DNA of 64,000 bases from Dipteris shenzhenensis (GCA_047967505.1 CM106540.1), one strand, 5' to 3'. Counted from the stretch's first letter, positions 22,182-33,397 are shown. Program-made: numbers and translations. The notes: generated from the sequence alone by a model not told the origin.

Positions 22182-22438
22182 TGACAAAATATGAAGAGGG
22201 GAGAGGAGAAGAGTGGAGATGAGGAGAGAGGGCACAGCTAGAGAGCACACCACAAATGACTAACTGTACACTAGAATTAGTTGAAAAAATAGAATATATA
22301 CAAACCCTTTTAGGGTTAGGGTTAGGGGATCTAACCCTTTCCTTTATAGCACTCTATAAGGTTAGTGCTATGCACATATGATCACGTGATGGTGCTATGC
22401 ACACATGATCACATGATGTTGAGCGTGAACTCTCAACA
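22182..22438 (-). repeat. 3' LTR of copia element 2
   Basis: It begins TGACAAAATATGAAGAGGGG and ends GAACTCTCAACA. It contains a telomere-like run TTTTAGGGTTAGGGTTAGGG (about 22309-22328) and two 27-bp tandem units (about 22363-22416). These units carry GATCACGTGATG and GATCACATGATG. Confidence 0.95.
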
Positions 22439-22450
22439 CCTTCCCTCAAG
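22439..22450 (-). promoter_or_regulatory. polypurine tract of copia element 2
   Basis: On the element strand this reads CTTGAGGGAAGG immediately before the LTR start TGTTGAGAGTTC. Confidence 0.75.
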
Positions 22451-22526
22451 ATCAACATCATGAAGTAGGCCTTCCCTCAAGATGATGATTCTGGGGAATC
22501 GAAGAAGGACTGAGCATTACATTCCA

Positions 22527-23102
22527 TCACACCCCTTTAATGGGAATGTCCTTCCTCTGCATCAAACCAAGAGCTAGTCGGTGTTTCTTGAATAGCTCTT
22601 TACCGAGTGGTTTGGTAAAGATGTCTGCAACATTCTCTTTGCTAGCACAATGCTGCAGTGTGATGTCACCAAGTAACACTCTTTCTCTAATGAAGTGCTC
22701 TCTGACATCAATGTGCTTTGTCCTGGAGTGATATACTGGATTTTTGGCCAATGCTTGAGCCAATTGATTATCACAGTATATTGTTGTTGGCTTTGACTCA
22801 TCAAAGTAATCTGTTTCTGACAATAGTCTCTTGAGCCATATAGCCTCACATGCACTTGTAGTGAGTGCTCTATATTCTGCTTCAGTCGAAGATAAACAAA
22901 CAGTTGGCTGTTTGTTTGACAACCATGATATAGCACCTTGACCAAGGAAAAATGCATATCCCTATGTCGATCTCCTGGTCTCATGATCTCCAGCATAGTC
23001 ACTGTCATAGTATCCATGCAACCGTGGATGACTTCCTCTGTATTCTATCCCAAACTGTCTTGTACCTCTGATGTATCTCAAGACTCTTTTGGCTGCATTC
23101 TA
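22527..23102 (-). pseudogene. copia RNase H of element 2
   Basis: The long open part (22527-22922) contains CLSSTEAEYRALTTSACEAI, TTIYCDNQLAQALAKNPV, RTKHIDVREHFIRE and NVADIFTKPLGKELF, the full set of copia RNase H landmarks. It is in the same reading frame as the reverse transcriptase. The link between them is cut by in-frame TAG codons at 23109-23111, 23100-23102 and 22962-22964 (after DHETRRST). Confidence 0.9.
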
Positions 23103-23108
23103 GTGAGA

Positions 23109-24158
23109 CTATTTTGGATTTGCCATAAACTGTGCTAGTGAGCTTACTGCATAACAAATATCTGGCCGTGTGATTGTCAGATATATAAGAGATCCAATGA
23201 GTTGCCTATAGTATCTGTCATTGACTGTAGGCTTTTCTGAATCTTTAGTAAGTTTCAAACTCTGTTCCATGGGAGTGGCTGCAATCTTGCAATCTGCCAT
23301 ATGAAACTTCTTCAAGAGACTGTCAACATACTTGAGTTGACTCATGGATGTGCTATCCGAATCTCTCCAAAACTCAATTCCAAGACAATAGTGCATAAGT
23401 CCAAGATCTTTCATGTCGAACTCTACAGATAAGTCTTGTTTTAATTTTCTGATGAAGCTATCCTTGCTTCCTGTCACAATCAGATCATCTACATACAAAA
23501 GTGCAATAGTAATATCTTCCCCTTGAACTTTGTAGTAGAGAGTATGATCTGCATTGGACTTCATGTATCCCAGATCAGAAAAATACTTGTCAATTCTAAT
23601 GTACCAACTTCTGAGTGCTTGCTTTAAGCCGTAGAGACTTTTCTTGAGATGGCAAACCTTGTTCCCCTTTCCTGGTTCAACATAACCTGCGGGTTCTTGC
23701 ATGTAGACTTCCTCGTCTAGATAACCATTAAGAAATGCATTCTTGACATCAAGCTGATACACATTCCATTTACTGAGTGTCGCTAGTGATATCAAGAACC
23801 GTATGGAATCCATCTTTGCTACTGGAGCATAGGTCTCATCATAATCTTGGCCATATTGTTGTGCAAATCCTTTTGCAACTAATCTGGATTTGTATCTCTG
23901 AATACTGCCATCTAGATTGTATTTCACTTTGTATACCCATTTGTTGGCTATGGCCTTCTTTCCTGGTGGAAGGTCGCATAATTCCCAAGTGTTATTTTTA
24001 TACAAAGCATCCATTTCTTCATTCATAGCAGTTTGCCATTCTGGCTTGTCTACTGCGTCTTCGAAGTACACTGGTTCTTCTGTAGCCATGATGGTAGTCA
24101 TAAGAGCATAGTTGGTGGTTTCCACCTGAATTGCTTTGCCTTTCTGAGCATATGTCAA
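23109..24158 (-). pseudogene. copia reverse transcriptase of element 2
   Basis: An uninterrupted 349-codon stretch. It contains EMDALYKNNTWEL, KWVYKVKYNLDGS, RLVAKGFAQQYGQDYDETYA, NVYQLDVKNAFLNG, LKKSLYGLKQA, LLYVDDLIVTGS (the YVDD active site) and DLGLMHYCLGIEFW. These are all the palm and fingers motifs of Ty1/copia reverse transcriptase, which copies element RNA to DNA. It ends at a TAG before the RNase H. It is in a different frame from the integrase, so at least one frameshift lies at about 24160-24260. The active-site residues look intact. Confidence 0.95.
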
Positions 24159-24256
24159 TCTGGCTGGTGGTTTGCTTTCCCTAGTAGAGACCGTCTGAGC
24201 TGCTGTGGCGCTGCTTGGGGTGTTGCTGGCAATTCTTGCTCTTCTTCATCAACCTG

Positions 24257-25528
24257 TTATGTAGATGATTGTGAAGTCGATGCTTCTATCTCCTGTGTAG
24301 GTGAGGTTTTCCATTTTGATTCCTCATCGAAGATTACATCTCTGGAGATAATGACTTTGTGGTTGATGGGATCATACAATTTGTATGCTTTGCTTTCTTC
24401 ACTGTAGCCAACCATGATGCATTTGCGTGACTTCGCATCCAATTTCCTGCGATGATCATCATGTATGTGGGCATATGCTATGCAACCAAATATGCGGAGA
24501 TGCCCAATGCGTGGCTTATGTCCAGTGAATGCTTCATAAGGAGTCATACCTTGTATCGGTTTGGTAGGAAGCCGATTAAGCAAGTAGTTAGCTGTAGCTA
24601 TTGCTTCTGCCCAATATTGATTCAGAAGATGCTTTTCACTAAGCATTGTTCTAGCACTGTCTGCTAAAGTCCCATTCTTCCTTTCAGCTCTAGCATTTTG
24701 TTGAGGAGTATCTGCACATGTGAATTGTCTTCGAATGCCGTGATTTTTGCAAAAGTTCATGAATGCTGAAGACATGTATTCACCTCCTCTGTCTGATCTC
24801 ATGACCTTGATCTTTCTGCCTGTTTGGTTTTCTACCATGGCTTTGAATTCTTGAAATCTGGCAAACACTTCAGATTTCTCTTTCAGAAAGTAGACCCAAC
24901 AATATCTGCTGTAGTCGTCGATGAAGGTCAAGTAATAAAGCGAACCATTGATGCTGCGGGTCTGGGCATAACCCCATACATCTGTATGAATCAAATCAAG
25001 AATACCTCGTGCAGGAGAGGTACTTCTGACAAAGTTGGTTCGCTTTTGTTTGCCGAAGCAGCATGCTTCACAAACTTTTCCAAGAAACTGTAGCTTCGGA
25101 ATCCCAATTGCCATATTTTGATTCCTGAGATCTAACAAGTACTTGAAGTTGACATGACCATATCTCTTGTGCCATTTTGTAGATAGTAGCATTTGTTGCA
25201 TTTGAGCTGACATGGCATGCTTATCTGGTACTGTAGCTAGCATCCTGTATAAGCGTCCTTCCTTGACACCTTTTGCTACTAGCTGACCTCTTTTGGATTT
25301 GTCTCTGATAGTGCATTCATCACTGTCGAAGATGACTTTGTAGTTGTGTTCCGTCATTTGACCTACTGACAAGAGGTTCTTGCTGAGCTTCGGAACATAG
25401 GGCACATCTTTGACTAATCCTTTTGTACCAGTGAAATTGTTGATAGGGATAACACTTGTCCCTTGAATCGGATTCGGTGTATCATCTGCTGTGTAGATGA
25501 CATTCTTTTGACCTTCTAATGGCTTCAT
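24257..25528 (-). pseudogene. copia integrase of element 2
   Basis: A 423-codon stretch. The N-terminal HHCC finger is visible (KRYGHVNFKYL through KVCEACCFGKQKR), then the DDE core (LIHTDVWG, FIDDYSRYCWVYFLKEKSEV, VMRSDRGGEYMS, and the third acidic region ARAERKNGTLADSARTML), then the C-terminal GHLRIFGCIAYAHIHDDHRR and YKLYDPINHKVIISRDVIF. It ends at a TAA in the hinge. An in-frame TAG at 25544-25546 separates it from the protease upstream. The catalytic residues look present. Confidence 0.95.
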
Positions 25529-25539
25529 TTTTGTGAACC

Positions 25540-25880
25540 ATTCCTAATGATTTGTCATATGAGATGATGCACCGCTGTCGATGTACCAAGGATCCTGTTC
25601 CACTTGGTCGACTTGATAGTTGAAATCCTCTTTAAAATCAGTGTCTAGGTGCATTGTCTAGGTGCATTGTATCAGTCTGATGCAATTCCTCACTTGCAAG
25701 AAACATATTGCCATGTTCATTTGCAAAATGACTGTGACTAGAATGTCCACCACGATGATTTCCTCTTCCTCAGGAATTCGCTCGATTACTGCTGGATTGA
25801 CCGCCTTGGTCGTACTGCTTCTTGCAGCAATCTCTTTCATAGTGTCCAAACTTGTGACAGTAGTTGCATTGAATGTTTGA
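25540..25880 (-). pseudogene. copia zinc knuckle and protease of element 2
   Basis: The minus strand reads CNYCHKFGHYERDC (a CCHC knuckle, about 25825-25870), then a glutamine/serine-rich linker with an in-frame TGA at 25770-25772, then DPWYIDSGASSHMTN (about 25545-25595). The DSG triad of an aspartic protease is followed directly by a TAG. The protease would cleave the polyprotein. Confidence 0.85.
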
Positions 25881-25976
25881 CACATCGGTGGATGCATTCC
25901 CTCGTCCTTGAAATCTTCCTCGGTTGGAATGATTTCCTCTTTGCTGATTTTGATGTTGCTGAGGATGATGCTGGTG

Positions 25977-26800
25977 CTAATGCTGATTCTGACTTTGATT
26001 TTGTTGATGATGACCACTTTTCTGATATGATCTACCTCTGTTTCTACCTTTGCCTCTGCTTCTGTTTGAAGCTGTGAATGCCTGATCATTAGAATGACCT
26101 TTACATGCTTGAATGGCCTGAGTCCTAAGTTCTTCACTAAGTAGAACTGACTGAAGTTCTTCCAATGTTGGAATTTGCCGTTGGATGGCAATACTCTGGA
26201 CTAGATTCTCATATCCTTCTCCTAGTCCATTCAGGATTACTTGAACCATTTCTGCGGGATTCATAGTCTCTCCTGCTGCTGCAAGTTGATTGTTGTAGTC
26301 TTTGATGCGGAGTACATAAGCATGATCGGTTTCACTGCTGTTGCGGAAACTCTGGTTGATCTGGTTTCTCAGGGTGAGAATCTTGGATGTGTTCTTGGAC
26401 TCGTAGAGAGCTGCAAACATATCCCATGCTTCTTTTGATGTCTTGACTATGTTGAGCTGTCCTAGCATGACATCTTGCACATTCTGCTTGATCAGGTGAT
26501 AGGCATACTTGTCTTTCTTATCCCATTCTGCTTGAGCTCGGGCAATGGCAGGATTTGCTACTAGTGCGAAAACTGTTTGTGTAGATGTAGATCCCGATGT
26601 AGATCCTGTTGCTGGTGCTGTGACAACAGATGGAGTAGAGCTACTGGTGGCTGGATCGGCCAATGGTCTAGGTATAGATCCATCGACATACTCCATTTGT
26701 CCTGAAGCACAAGAATGGTCTCCATTCGGTATTTCCATGTACTGTAATTGGAGTTGTCTAACTTAGCAGATGCCTCCAGATTGAGGTTGCTAGTCGACAT
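25977..26800 (-). pseudogene. copia gag of element 2, frameshifted near its start
   Basis: Gag begins at about 26800 with MSTSNLNLEASAKLDNSNYS and TWKYRMETILVLQ. It then changes frame at about 26700 and continues as MEYVDGSIPRPLADPATSSS, ARAQAEWDKKDKYAYHLI, SKEAWDMFAALYESKN and NQINQSFRNSSETDHAYV down to 25977. These are the standard UBN2/gag blocks of copia elements. The product would form the particle shell. The frameshift prevents a complete protein. Confidence 0.9.
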
Positions 26801-29340
26801 GGTGCAAACAATGTACTCAAAAAGTGTCCTGGAAAACTCTGTATGAATCAACTGCAAATACACTGAAGATGCCAAGTGAAATCTATGTACCGTCGGTGAA
26901 GATAGAACTGCAGTATATAAGATCTGATCTGTGTTACAAGGCTTGTGGCAATGATGCCGGGAATAGCCAAGAGGCTTTACAAGGCTAAAAATGATGTGCA
27001 CGATGCCGTGAGATAGCCAAATAGGCTTTACAATGGTGGCATATGTGTGTGAAATCAAGTGCTATCTGCCCACCGAATCAATCTGCAATGCCTCTGAAGT
27101 CTGCTCACTGAACTGATGAACGTAAGGTTTCAGGTAATGTAATGATGTGAAATCGGATGTGAGCATATGGACTGACTCCGAGTAGGTACTAGTCGGGAAT
27201 TTCGAGCATGGCTTAGATTGGCAACTTGGGGAATTCAAAGCGTCCCCTCTATGGCGATCTAGTCTAGTCTGATCTAGATCTAAACCAACCGTCGATCGAT
27301 GAAAGAGCAGCAAATAATTCCTTTTCTTTTGTTCTTTTTAAGTGCTGGGTCAGATGCGTCGATGTAGAGGCAAATGTGCGTGAAGGAAGTGGTTTTGTCG
27401 GCGAGGCACAAATGTGAGTGTAACTTGCGCCGAAATGTGCGCGTGATGTAAGGAGCGCGTAGACCACGAAAAACCGAGCAACTTTTCTTTTTGGAGCACC
27501 CTCAAATTCTTCCTGGATCAAGAGATACGACTTGATCTATGTGGAGGGGCAAAAGGAGTGCAAATGGTGCTCAATGATGATGTGTCACTGGAGTCACATG
27601 CAGTGATGATGTGGCACTGCGCTTAGCAAGAGGTGTGCTAGTGAAGCTCTATGCTGAGGTGGCAGGAGTGTGCACATGCAGTGTGTGCATAGTGTGCCTG
27701 GCAAGGGACTGTGCCTGCAGGGGTCAGTGCTGAGGTGGCACTACTGATGTGGTGGAGATGACGTGGTAATGATGACGTGGCCTGATGATGTGGCCTGGTG
27801 ATGTGGCCTGGTGAGGTGGCCTGATGATGTGGCCTGATGACATGTCAGGTGATGTGGTAGGTGACATGTCACTGATGATGTGGCAAGTGACGTGGTTGAT
27901 GACATGTCACTGATGACATGGCAGGTGATGTGGCAGTCGGTGGTGATGTGGCAGTCGGTGATGACGTGGCACTGTGGATAAGGGTGCCACGTGGGTGGTC
28001 CTTGACCAAGCTCTAGGGTGTGGTGACCCTGAGGATAGGGTCCACGTGTCGTAAGAACAACGACCGAAATCTTTTGAGATTCTGACGGAATCTCAAAGAT
28101 TCCGTCTTCTTCTTCGATGGAGCCCTCTGGAGATCTCCGCTCGTTGGTGGCGCCCGTGTTGCAGTAGATGGAGGCGACCTTTGCCAAGACTAGCGCAGCT
28201 CGTGGGTGTTCAGTTGTAGAGTGTTGAGGAGCTATGAGGGTGCCGTCCGCGCTGGAGGCAGTCTTCGTTGAAGATGCCGTTCGTTGGTGATGGAGCGCAG
28301 GCCAGCAATGGAGCCTTAGCTTCGATGTGGGTGGCGTTTGCCATAGAGCTAGGAGCTAGAAGCTGGAGGCAGTCGCTATGGAGCTTCGCTTGAAGAAAGA
28401 TGTTTGAAGAACATTGTGCAGAGGCTGGTGAGGCGGTTGACGCGCTGGTCGTCGAGGAGTTTTTCGTTTGGAGTCTTGGAGCTGGTTGTGAAGCCGTCGG
28501 GTGGCTGTAGAAGGAGTCACTGCATGCTATTTGCTGGCAGTTGGAGGAGCCTTCGGTAGGCTACGTCGAAAATGGCGATGGAGGTAGCCTGTCACTACTG
28601 CTGAAGTTGATGGAGAGCGCTAGATGGAGGCAGCCGCTGCTTCTACGATGATATGTGGGTCGTTGTGGCTAGTGGAGTTGCCAAGAGCTGAGTCGCTTGC
28701 TATGCAGAAGGGCTTGGAAGAAGCCGGTGAAGAGGCTTGGAGCTCTGATCGTCGAAGAGCCTTCAGAGGCTCAAGGCGTAGCGCTATGAGAGCTAATGGC
28801 AGCCATTCGGTGGGCTGCGCTGGCCTTCGATGGAGAGGTTGCATGCAGTTGGTCGTCGAAGATGGCTTATGCGAGAGCCTTTAGAAGAGGCTGTTGATGT
28901 AGTTGTCCATCCTTGTTGTGATGTTAGCAACAAGTCGAGCTGCCAGGCACTAAGGCTAGATGGTTGAGAGCCTTAGAGTTGTAGAAGGTCCTGTAGAGAA
29001 CCTTTGATCGACCACTAATGTAGAGAACATAGAGGAGCAGCTCTCTCTCTCTCCCTATATTCCTCTCAAGCATTACACTCCCTATATTTCTCTCAAAGCA
29101 TTACTCACAATCTCTCGGAATCACTCATAAGATCTCAATGGAATGAAGAGAAATCCTCACATGGAACCCAAGAAATGAACGGAAATCTCTTAAGCAATGA
29201 CGGAAATTTTCTCTCAAATGGATGGAATTTTCTCTCAACGGAAGTGAAGGGAATGATCTCACAATCACTCAAGAGAACTCTCAATCTCACAATCTCTCTC
29301 ACACTCTCAAGAAACTCAATGTCTCAGCGGAAGACAAGGG
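26801..29340 (-). other. long 5' leader of copia element 2 with GATGATGTGGC repeats
   Basis: About 2.5 kb lie between the primer site and gag. About 27585-27970 is a degenerate tandem array of GATGATGTGGC(A/C)(C/T)(T/G)G-type units. About 28200-28900 repeats motifs such as GGAGGCAGTCGCT, GTCGAAGAGCCTT and TTGGAGCTC. About 29050-29330 is rich in TCTCTCAA and GGAAATC. I recognise no conserved protein. The short frames here (for example 28624-28884) look like chance frames in repeated, G-rich sequence. Confidence 0.7.
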
Positions 29341-29353
29341 AGCTCTGATACCA
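29341..29353 (-). promoter_or_regulatory. primer-binding site of copia element 2
   Basis: On the element strand this is TGGTATCAGAGCT, directly touching the LTR. It fits initiator-Met tRNA priming. Confidence 0.9.
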
Positions 29354-29610
29354 TGACAAAATATGAAGAGGGGAGAGGAGAAGAGTGGAGATGAGGAGAG
29401 AGGGCACAGCTAGAGAGCACACCACAAATGACTAATTGTACACTAGAATTAGTTGAAAAAATAGAATATATACAAACCCTTTTAGGGTTAGGGTTAGGGG
29501 ATCTAACCCTTTCCTTTATAGCACTCTATAAGGTTAGTGCTATGCACATATGATCACGTGATGGTGCTATGCACACATGATCACATGATGTTGAGCATGA
29601 ACTCTCAACA
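29354..29610 (-). repeat. 5' LTR of copia element 2
   Basis: It is 257 bp and identical to the left LTR except for one C/T change (AACTGT versus AATTGT) and one G/A change (GAGCGTG versus GAGCATG). The flanking AAAGA at 29611-29615 completes the target duplication. Confidence 0.95.
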
Positions 29611-29615
29611 AAAGA

Positions 29616-30401
29616 TGCATCCTCATGCTCCAACCTAACACGTTTGCTACGATGTGCATGTAGCAACGGCTCTACAATAGCTTTCACTACACTATCATCA
29701 ACATCAAAAGAAAACAAAGGGAAATAGAACGTTTGGCATGCTTAGCCTTACATAGGTGCCCATATCCCTAAAGGGAATAAAGCTACCCCTGATAAGTAAT
29801 TAATATGCCAACAATTTGCGAATGACACAAACCTTACCCCTAGGAACAAGGTGCAAGGCATCTAGGGGGTACTGAAGTGGATTTCAAGTAAGTTGGCTAG
29901 CATAAGACTTGTTCCAAATCATTGCATTTACCATATTGCAATCTTCTACCCCTTGTGTTGGTCCCCTTCATAGATAGGGCTTGAGAAATTTATTAAGCTT
30001 TGCATATCTTTTCTATGGGGAGTGTAATCAAAATATCTAAGGTAAGATGGGCCTTCTACATCAAGCCTAAAGTTGAAAGTGGGCATGGTGTTGTTGACAT
30101 AGAACAAGCCCCCAAGAAACTCTCAGCCTCGATAATTAAGGCTATACTCAATCATTTGCAATTGCTGCTTAGGAACACCAACATAGCAAACAGATCACAA
30201 CCCCTAAAGGGAAATGATAACCTCTACTCTCTATAATCCCAAATCTTGCATCTCAAAGGGGACCCCTTGTGGAAGTATCTTTGGAAAGCATTTGAGGAGA
30301 TTAAATTTTCAAAAGATTTTTTAGGAAAGGGAGCATTAATGGCCCTTGATTCCATTTTGTCTTCATGATTTTTTTCTTTTTGAGCAAAGGAGAATTGTTT
30401 T
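29616..30401. other. unassigned
   Basis: This continues the pre-insertion sequence that ends at 22181. I see no gene or repeat I can support. Confidence 0.45.
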
Positions 30402-30800
30402 ATGTTATTCACATGTCATTTGTACATCATTATAATCTACATGATAAACAGATTAGAAGCTTTCGTGAAGAAAGCAACATTAGTAGGGATTCCAAAGCAC
30501 AACAAAGAATGTAATTTCAATAAAGCATTAGCAAGCTGTAGTCACTCCTCTTCCTCATATTCAAGAGTAATCATCTTAATGATGAAGATATTAGCACAGC
30601 TAATCTACATGATAGACAGATTAAAAGCTTTCGTGAAGAAAGCAACATTAGTAGAGATTCCAAAGCATGACAAAGAATGTAATTTCAATAAAGCATTAGC
30701 AAGCTGTAGTCACTCCTCTTCCTCATATTCAAGAGTAATCATCTTAATGATGAAGATATTAGCACAGCTAACCTGCTTTAAAAAAGGGCTTCAATGCTAG
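30402..30800 (+). CDS. hypothetical ORF (132 aa) built of two 56-aa repeats
   Basis: The ATG at 30402 opens a frame that contains a 168-bp unit twice (30433-30600 and 30601-30768), differing at only a few positions. Because 168 is a multiple of three, the frame continues and each unit reads R..AFVKKATLV.IPKH.KE, then CNFNKALASCSHSSSSYSRV and IILMMKILAQL. No domain is recognised and the surrounding DNA is AT-rich. It may be chance: a duplicated open segment stays open. I would not call it a gene without transcript evidence. Confidence 0.2.
   Translation: MLFTCHLYIIIIYMINRLEAFVKKATLVGIPKHNKECNFNKALASCSHSSSSYSRVIILMMKILAQLIYMIDRLKAFVKKATLVEIPKHDKECNFNKALASCSHSSSSYSRVIILMMKILAQLTCFKKGLQC
30433..30768. 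repeat. 168-bp tandem duplication
   Basis: Both copies begin TAATCTACATGATA(A/G)ACAGA and end GATATTAGCACAGC. They are near-identical, so the duplication is recent. Confidence 0.95.
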
Positions 30801-31089
30801 GGACAGGTATGGGATAAGGAAAACATAGATGGAAGACATGGTAGTTAGGTAATTAGGAGAGAGTTTGCCTTAGCAAATAGTCATAGGATCTTATCATGAA
30901 TAGGATTGCCCTATGGCAAGGGGAATCCAGTAGAAAGGAGGCACTTAGCTAGTATACAAGATGGAATTTAGCTAGCTAGGTAGTTCTCTCTTCACACCTT
31001 CCTCCACTATTGAAGTTCTATTAAAGGTTCTAAATACTAGATGGAAAGTCCTAGACAACATGGATAAATGGAGAGAGAGGTTCCATAGA

Positions 31090-31290
31090 ATTCAAGCTAA
31101 GAATATCCTAGAAAAAATGTCTACCCTTCTTTAGCTTATCCTTCACATAGCTATTTGGACCAATGCCACAGTTTTGGCCGTAAGAAAGGAGATGGTAAGT
31201 GTAGGAGGTGTCCAACTAGTAATGAAGTTGTTTTCCACCTTTTTGTAGCTTTCCCTTAAGCAAGGAAAGTGTGGAAACTTGTATAGTTGC
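31090..31290 (+). pseudogene. LINE reverse-transcriptase zinc-binding remnant
   Basis: The plus strand reads GDGKCRRCPTSNEVVFHLFV, then AFP, a stop, and ARKVWKLV. The pattern C..C......E...HLF...P.AR.VW is the zf-RVT domain found near the C-terminus of many plant LINE ORF2 proteins. It is isolated and has a stop, so it is a short relic. Confidence 0.5.
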
Positions 31291-31299
31291 TCATAGGAA

Positions 31300-32965
31300 A
31301 ACCTGATTGTAAACATAGCTATATTTCTTTCTATAGTTGATTGTCTTGCATAGTAAGCATTTTCCCAAGTTCCATGGAGTTTTAGTTCTTCATTCTCATC
31401 TTTTGAGAAAGGATAGTACAAGAGTAGTTGTTCATGATAATAATTGTCTAGATCCTTGAACTTGTTGAACTTAACAAATCTAAGAATCTTTGCTTTGTTT
31501 CTTTTTTAGAGTTATTATTAATGCGGTTATATTGTGATGCAAATGTTGCAAGGCAAATGTTATCCATTTGTTGCCTTCTACAGTACTTGTCAGTGTCACA
31601 TGCATTTTTGTTGAGTCATTCTCTAGCTTTGTCATTAGTTTGTCATTGCATTTTAATATAAATTCTCTCTTTTGTTTCTCATTTGTGTTGATAAAGTGGA
31701 ACCCTCTTGTTTACTGAGCATGCACGAATGCATTACCCATTTTGTGCAACTTTTCCTACATGGAATTGTTTTCTTGCATGCATGTTCTCATTGTGTCTTC
31801 TAATTTTTGTGTTATTGTGCTGTCCATTTGTGATTTTTTAGGTATAATACGATGTTGTAGCATATGGATCCATCATAAATTATTGTATGTCCATGTTAGA
31901 TTGCCTTAGGAAGCTAATTTCCTTATTAAAATGCATTTGTGATGATGTATTTAGGTTCATGTATTAGAAACAAGTTTGGTTTAGTTATGTGTGATTTTGA
32001 TGAAAGTATATATGAATGTAAGTTTATTTGAAGATGATGTAGCCATTCTGAAAATGAAATTTTTGTCTCACTTTGCAAGTTTCCTGAACTTTCTTGTGTA
32101 TTTGTTGATATATTGTTCTTTCTTTACCTTGTAAAGGAGTAAGTATCAATGTTTCATTTAATGGTGGTTTAGGGTATTGGAATTGAAAAAGTTTATGTCT
32201 TTTTTAGTACAAGTTTTTGTATATTCATGTGTTTGTATTTCTTTCATGTTTTCATCTAATAAATTTTTATCACATGTTATGTGTTCATTTATGAATTTAT
32301 TATCTCATCATTCTTGTTAAAATATTGTGGGGCATTTTCAATTCACAAAATCCATGTTCATGTTAGCTTCCTCTACTCTAAAAGTCTATGACAAAAAAAT
32401 AATCCATGACATTTCCAAGCAATGTTTTGTCTTTCAAGATTAGAGATAACATTTTTTTGTAGCTTATGGATGTAATATCTAGCACACAATGTTGGGCTTA
32501 GATCTTCAAATGATTCTAATTGTGCTTGAAGGGGTTACTTGAATTGTAAGTTGTTTTTTAGAATCAACCAATGGATCCCATAAGCATTCTGCATATGAAA
32601 ATGTAATAAAGAAGGTAGGTGGGCCTAGCTAATGCATCATTGCGAAGGCATCTTTCCATAGCTTCTCTTTGTAGTTAAGTGATGTACATACGTTCTCAAT
32701 GCTTATGTAAACAAAATGCACATATTATTTGGGAATTTTGATACAAAACCGAGGTCCATATAACTTGTTATCATATACACCATTTAGATTATGAAACTGT
32801 TGATAAAACTACATAAACTATGCCTAAAGAAATATGATGAACAATTGGATTACCTATAAGAACAAATAATGCAATAATACTTTCAAAGTATGATAAAATA
32901 CTTAAACAAAATTTAGAAAAAGAAAGGGATAGAGTTTTTTAAATGCAATCGAGTAGAAGCCAATA
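31300..32965. other. unassigned AT-rich DNA
   Basis: Strongly T-rich with no long open frame, no clear repeat and no recognised motif. Confidence 0.5.
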
Positions 32966-33397
32966 ATGAAGTCTTTATTGCAAAGACAGGAAGATTACAA
33001 AGCACTACTTGAAAAGCAAGCTTGCCATTCCACTGATATGAGAAACCAGTATGCTTCCTCAACTCAAGGAAGCAATGAATCTAGTGACCAAGTTGAATAT
33101 GTTTGTCAATTAGCATCCTCAACCTTCTTGTTGAAAAAAATCAAACTTCAGCCAGTGCGTGTTGGTGTGGAGTACCTCTACAAATGGTCGAGGAAGCTTC
33201 AAAACTTTGTCCATGATTGCATGTTTCAAAATGACCTCAACGAATGCTCCTTTGGCAATAGTTATGATAGCCTTAACCTTTGGAATTTTATTCAAGGAAG
33301 TAGGTTTGTCACAAGCCAAGAAGTACCTTTTCAAAGTTCCTTGATACCTTGTTGCCTTTGCAAACCACACATGCACTCTCATACCATGATGAGTTGA
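32966..33397 (+). other. open frame of 143 codons, not recognised
   Basis: The frame begins MKSLLQRQEDYKALLEKQAC. The opposite strand is also open (33119-33382, MRVHVWFAKATRYQGTLKRY..). The minus reading, with KGAFVEVILKHAIMDKVLKL, looks somewhat more protein-like. I cannot tell which strand, if either, is coding. It may be a relic of a mobile element. Confidence 0.25.

Larger units (their letters stand above)
22182..29610 (-). mobile_element. full-length, recently inserted but coding-dead Ty1/copia element
   Basis: The element is 7429 bp long, reads right to left, and has 257-bp LTRs of equal length that differ at two positions. It has a perfect 5-bp target duplication, an initiator-Met primer site touching the 5' LTR, and a polypurine tract touching the 3' LTR. 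Gag, protease, integrase, reverse transcriptase and RNase H follow in copia order. The leader between primer site and gag is about 2.5 kb, which is long. The coding region has at least six in-frame stops and two frameshifts, more decay than the LTR identity would suggest. It probably moved using proteins supplied by another copy. Confidence 0.95.

Noticed and set aside
28620-28884. Alanine-rich open frames on both strands
   Set aside because: They lie in the repeated G-rich leader of the copia element, overlap one another and lack any motif.
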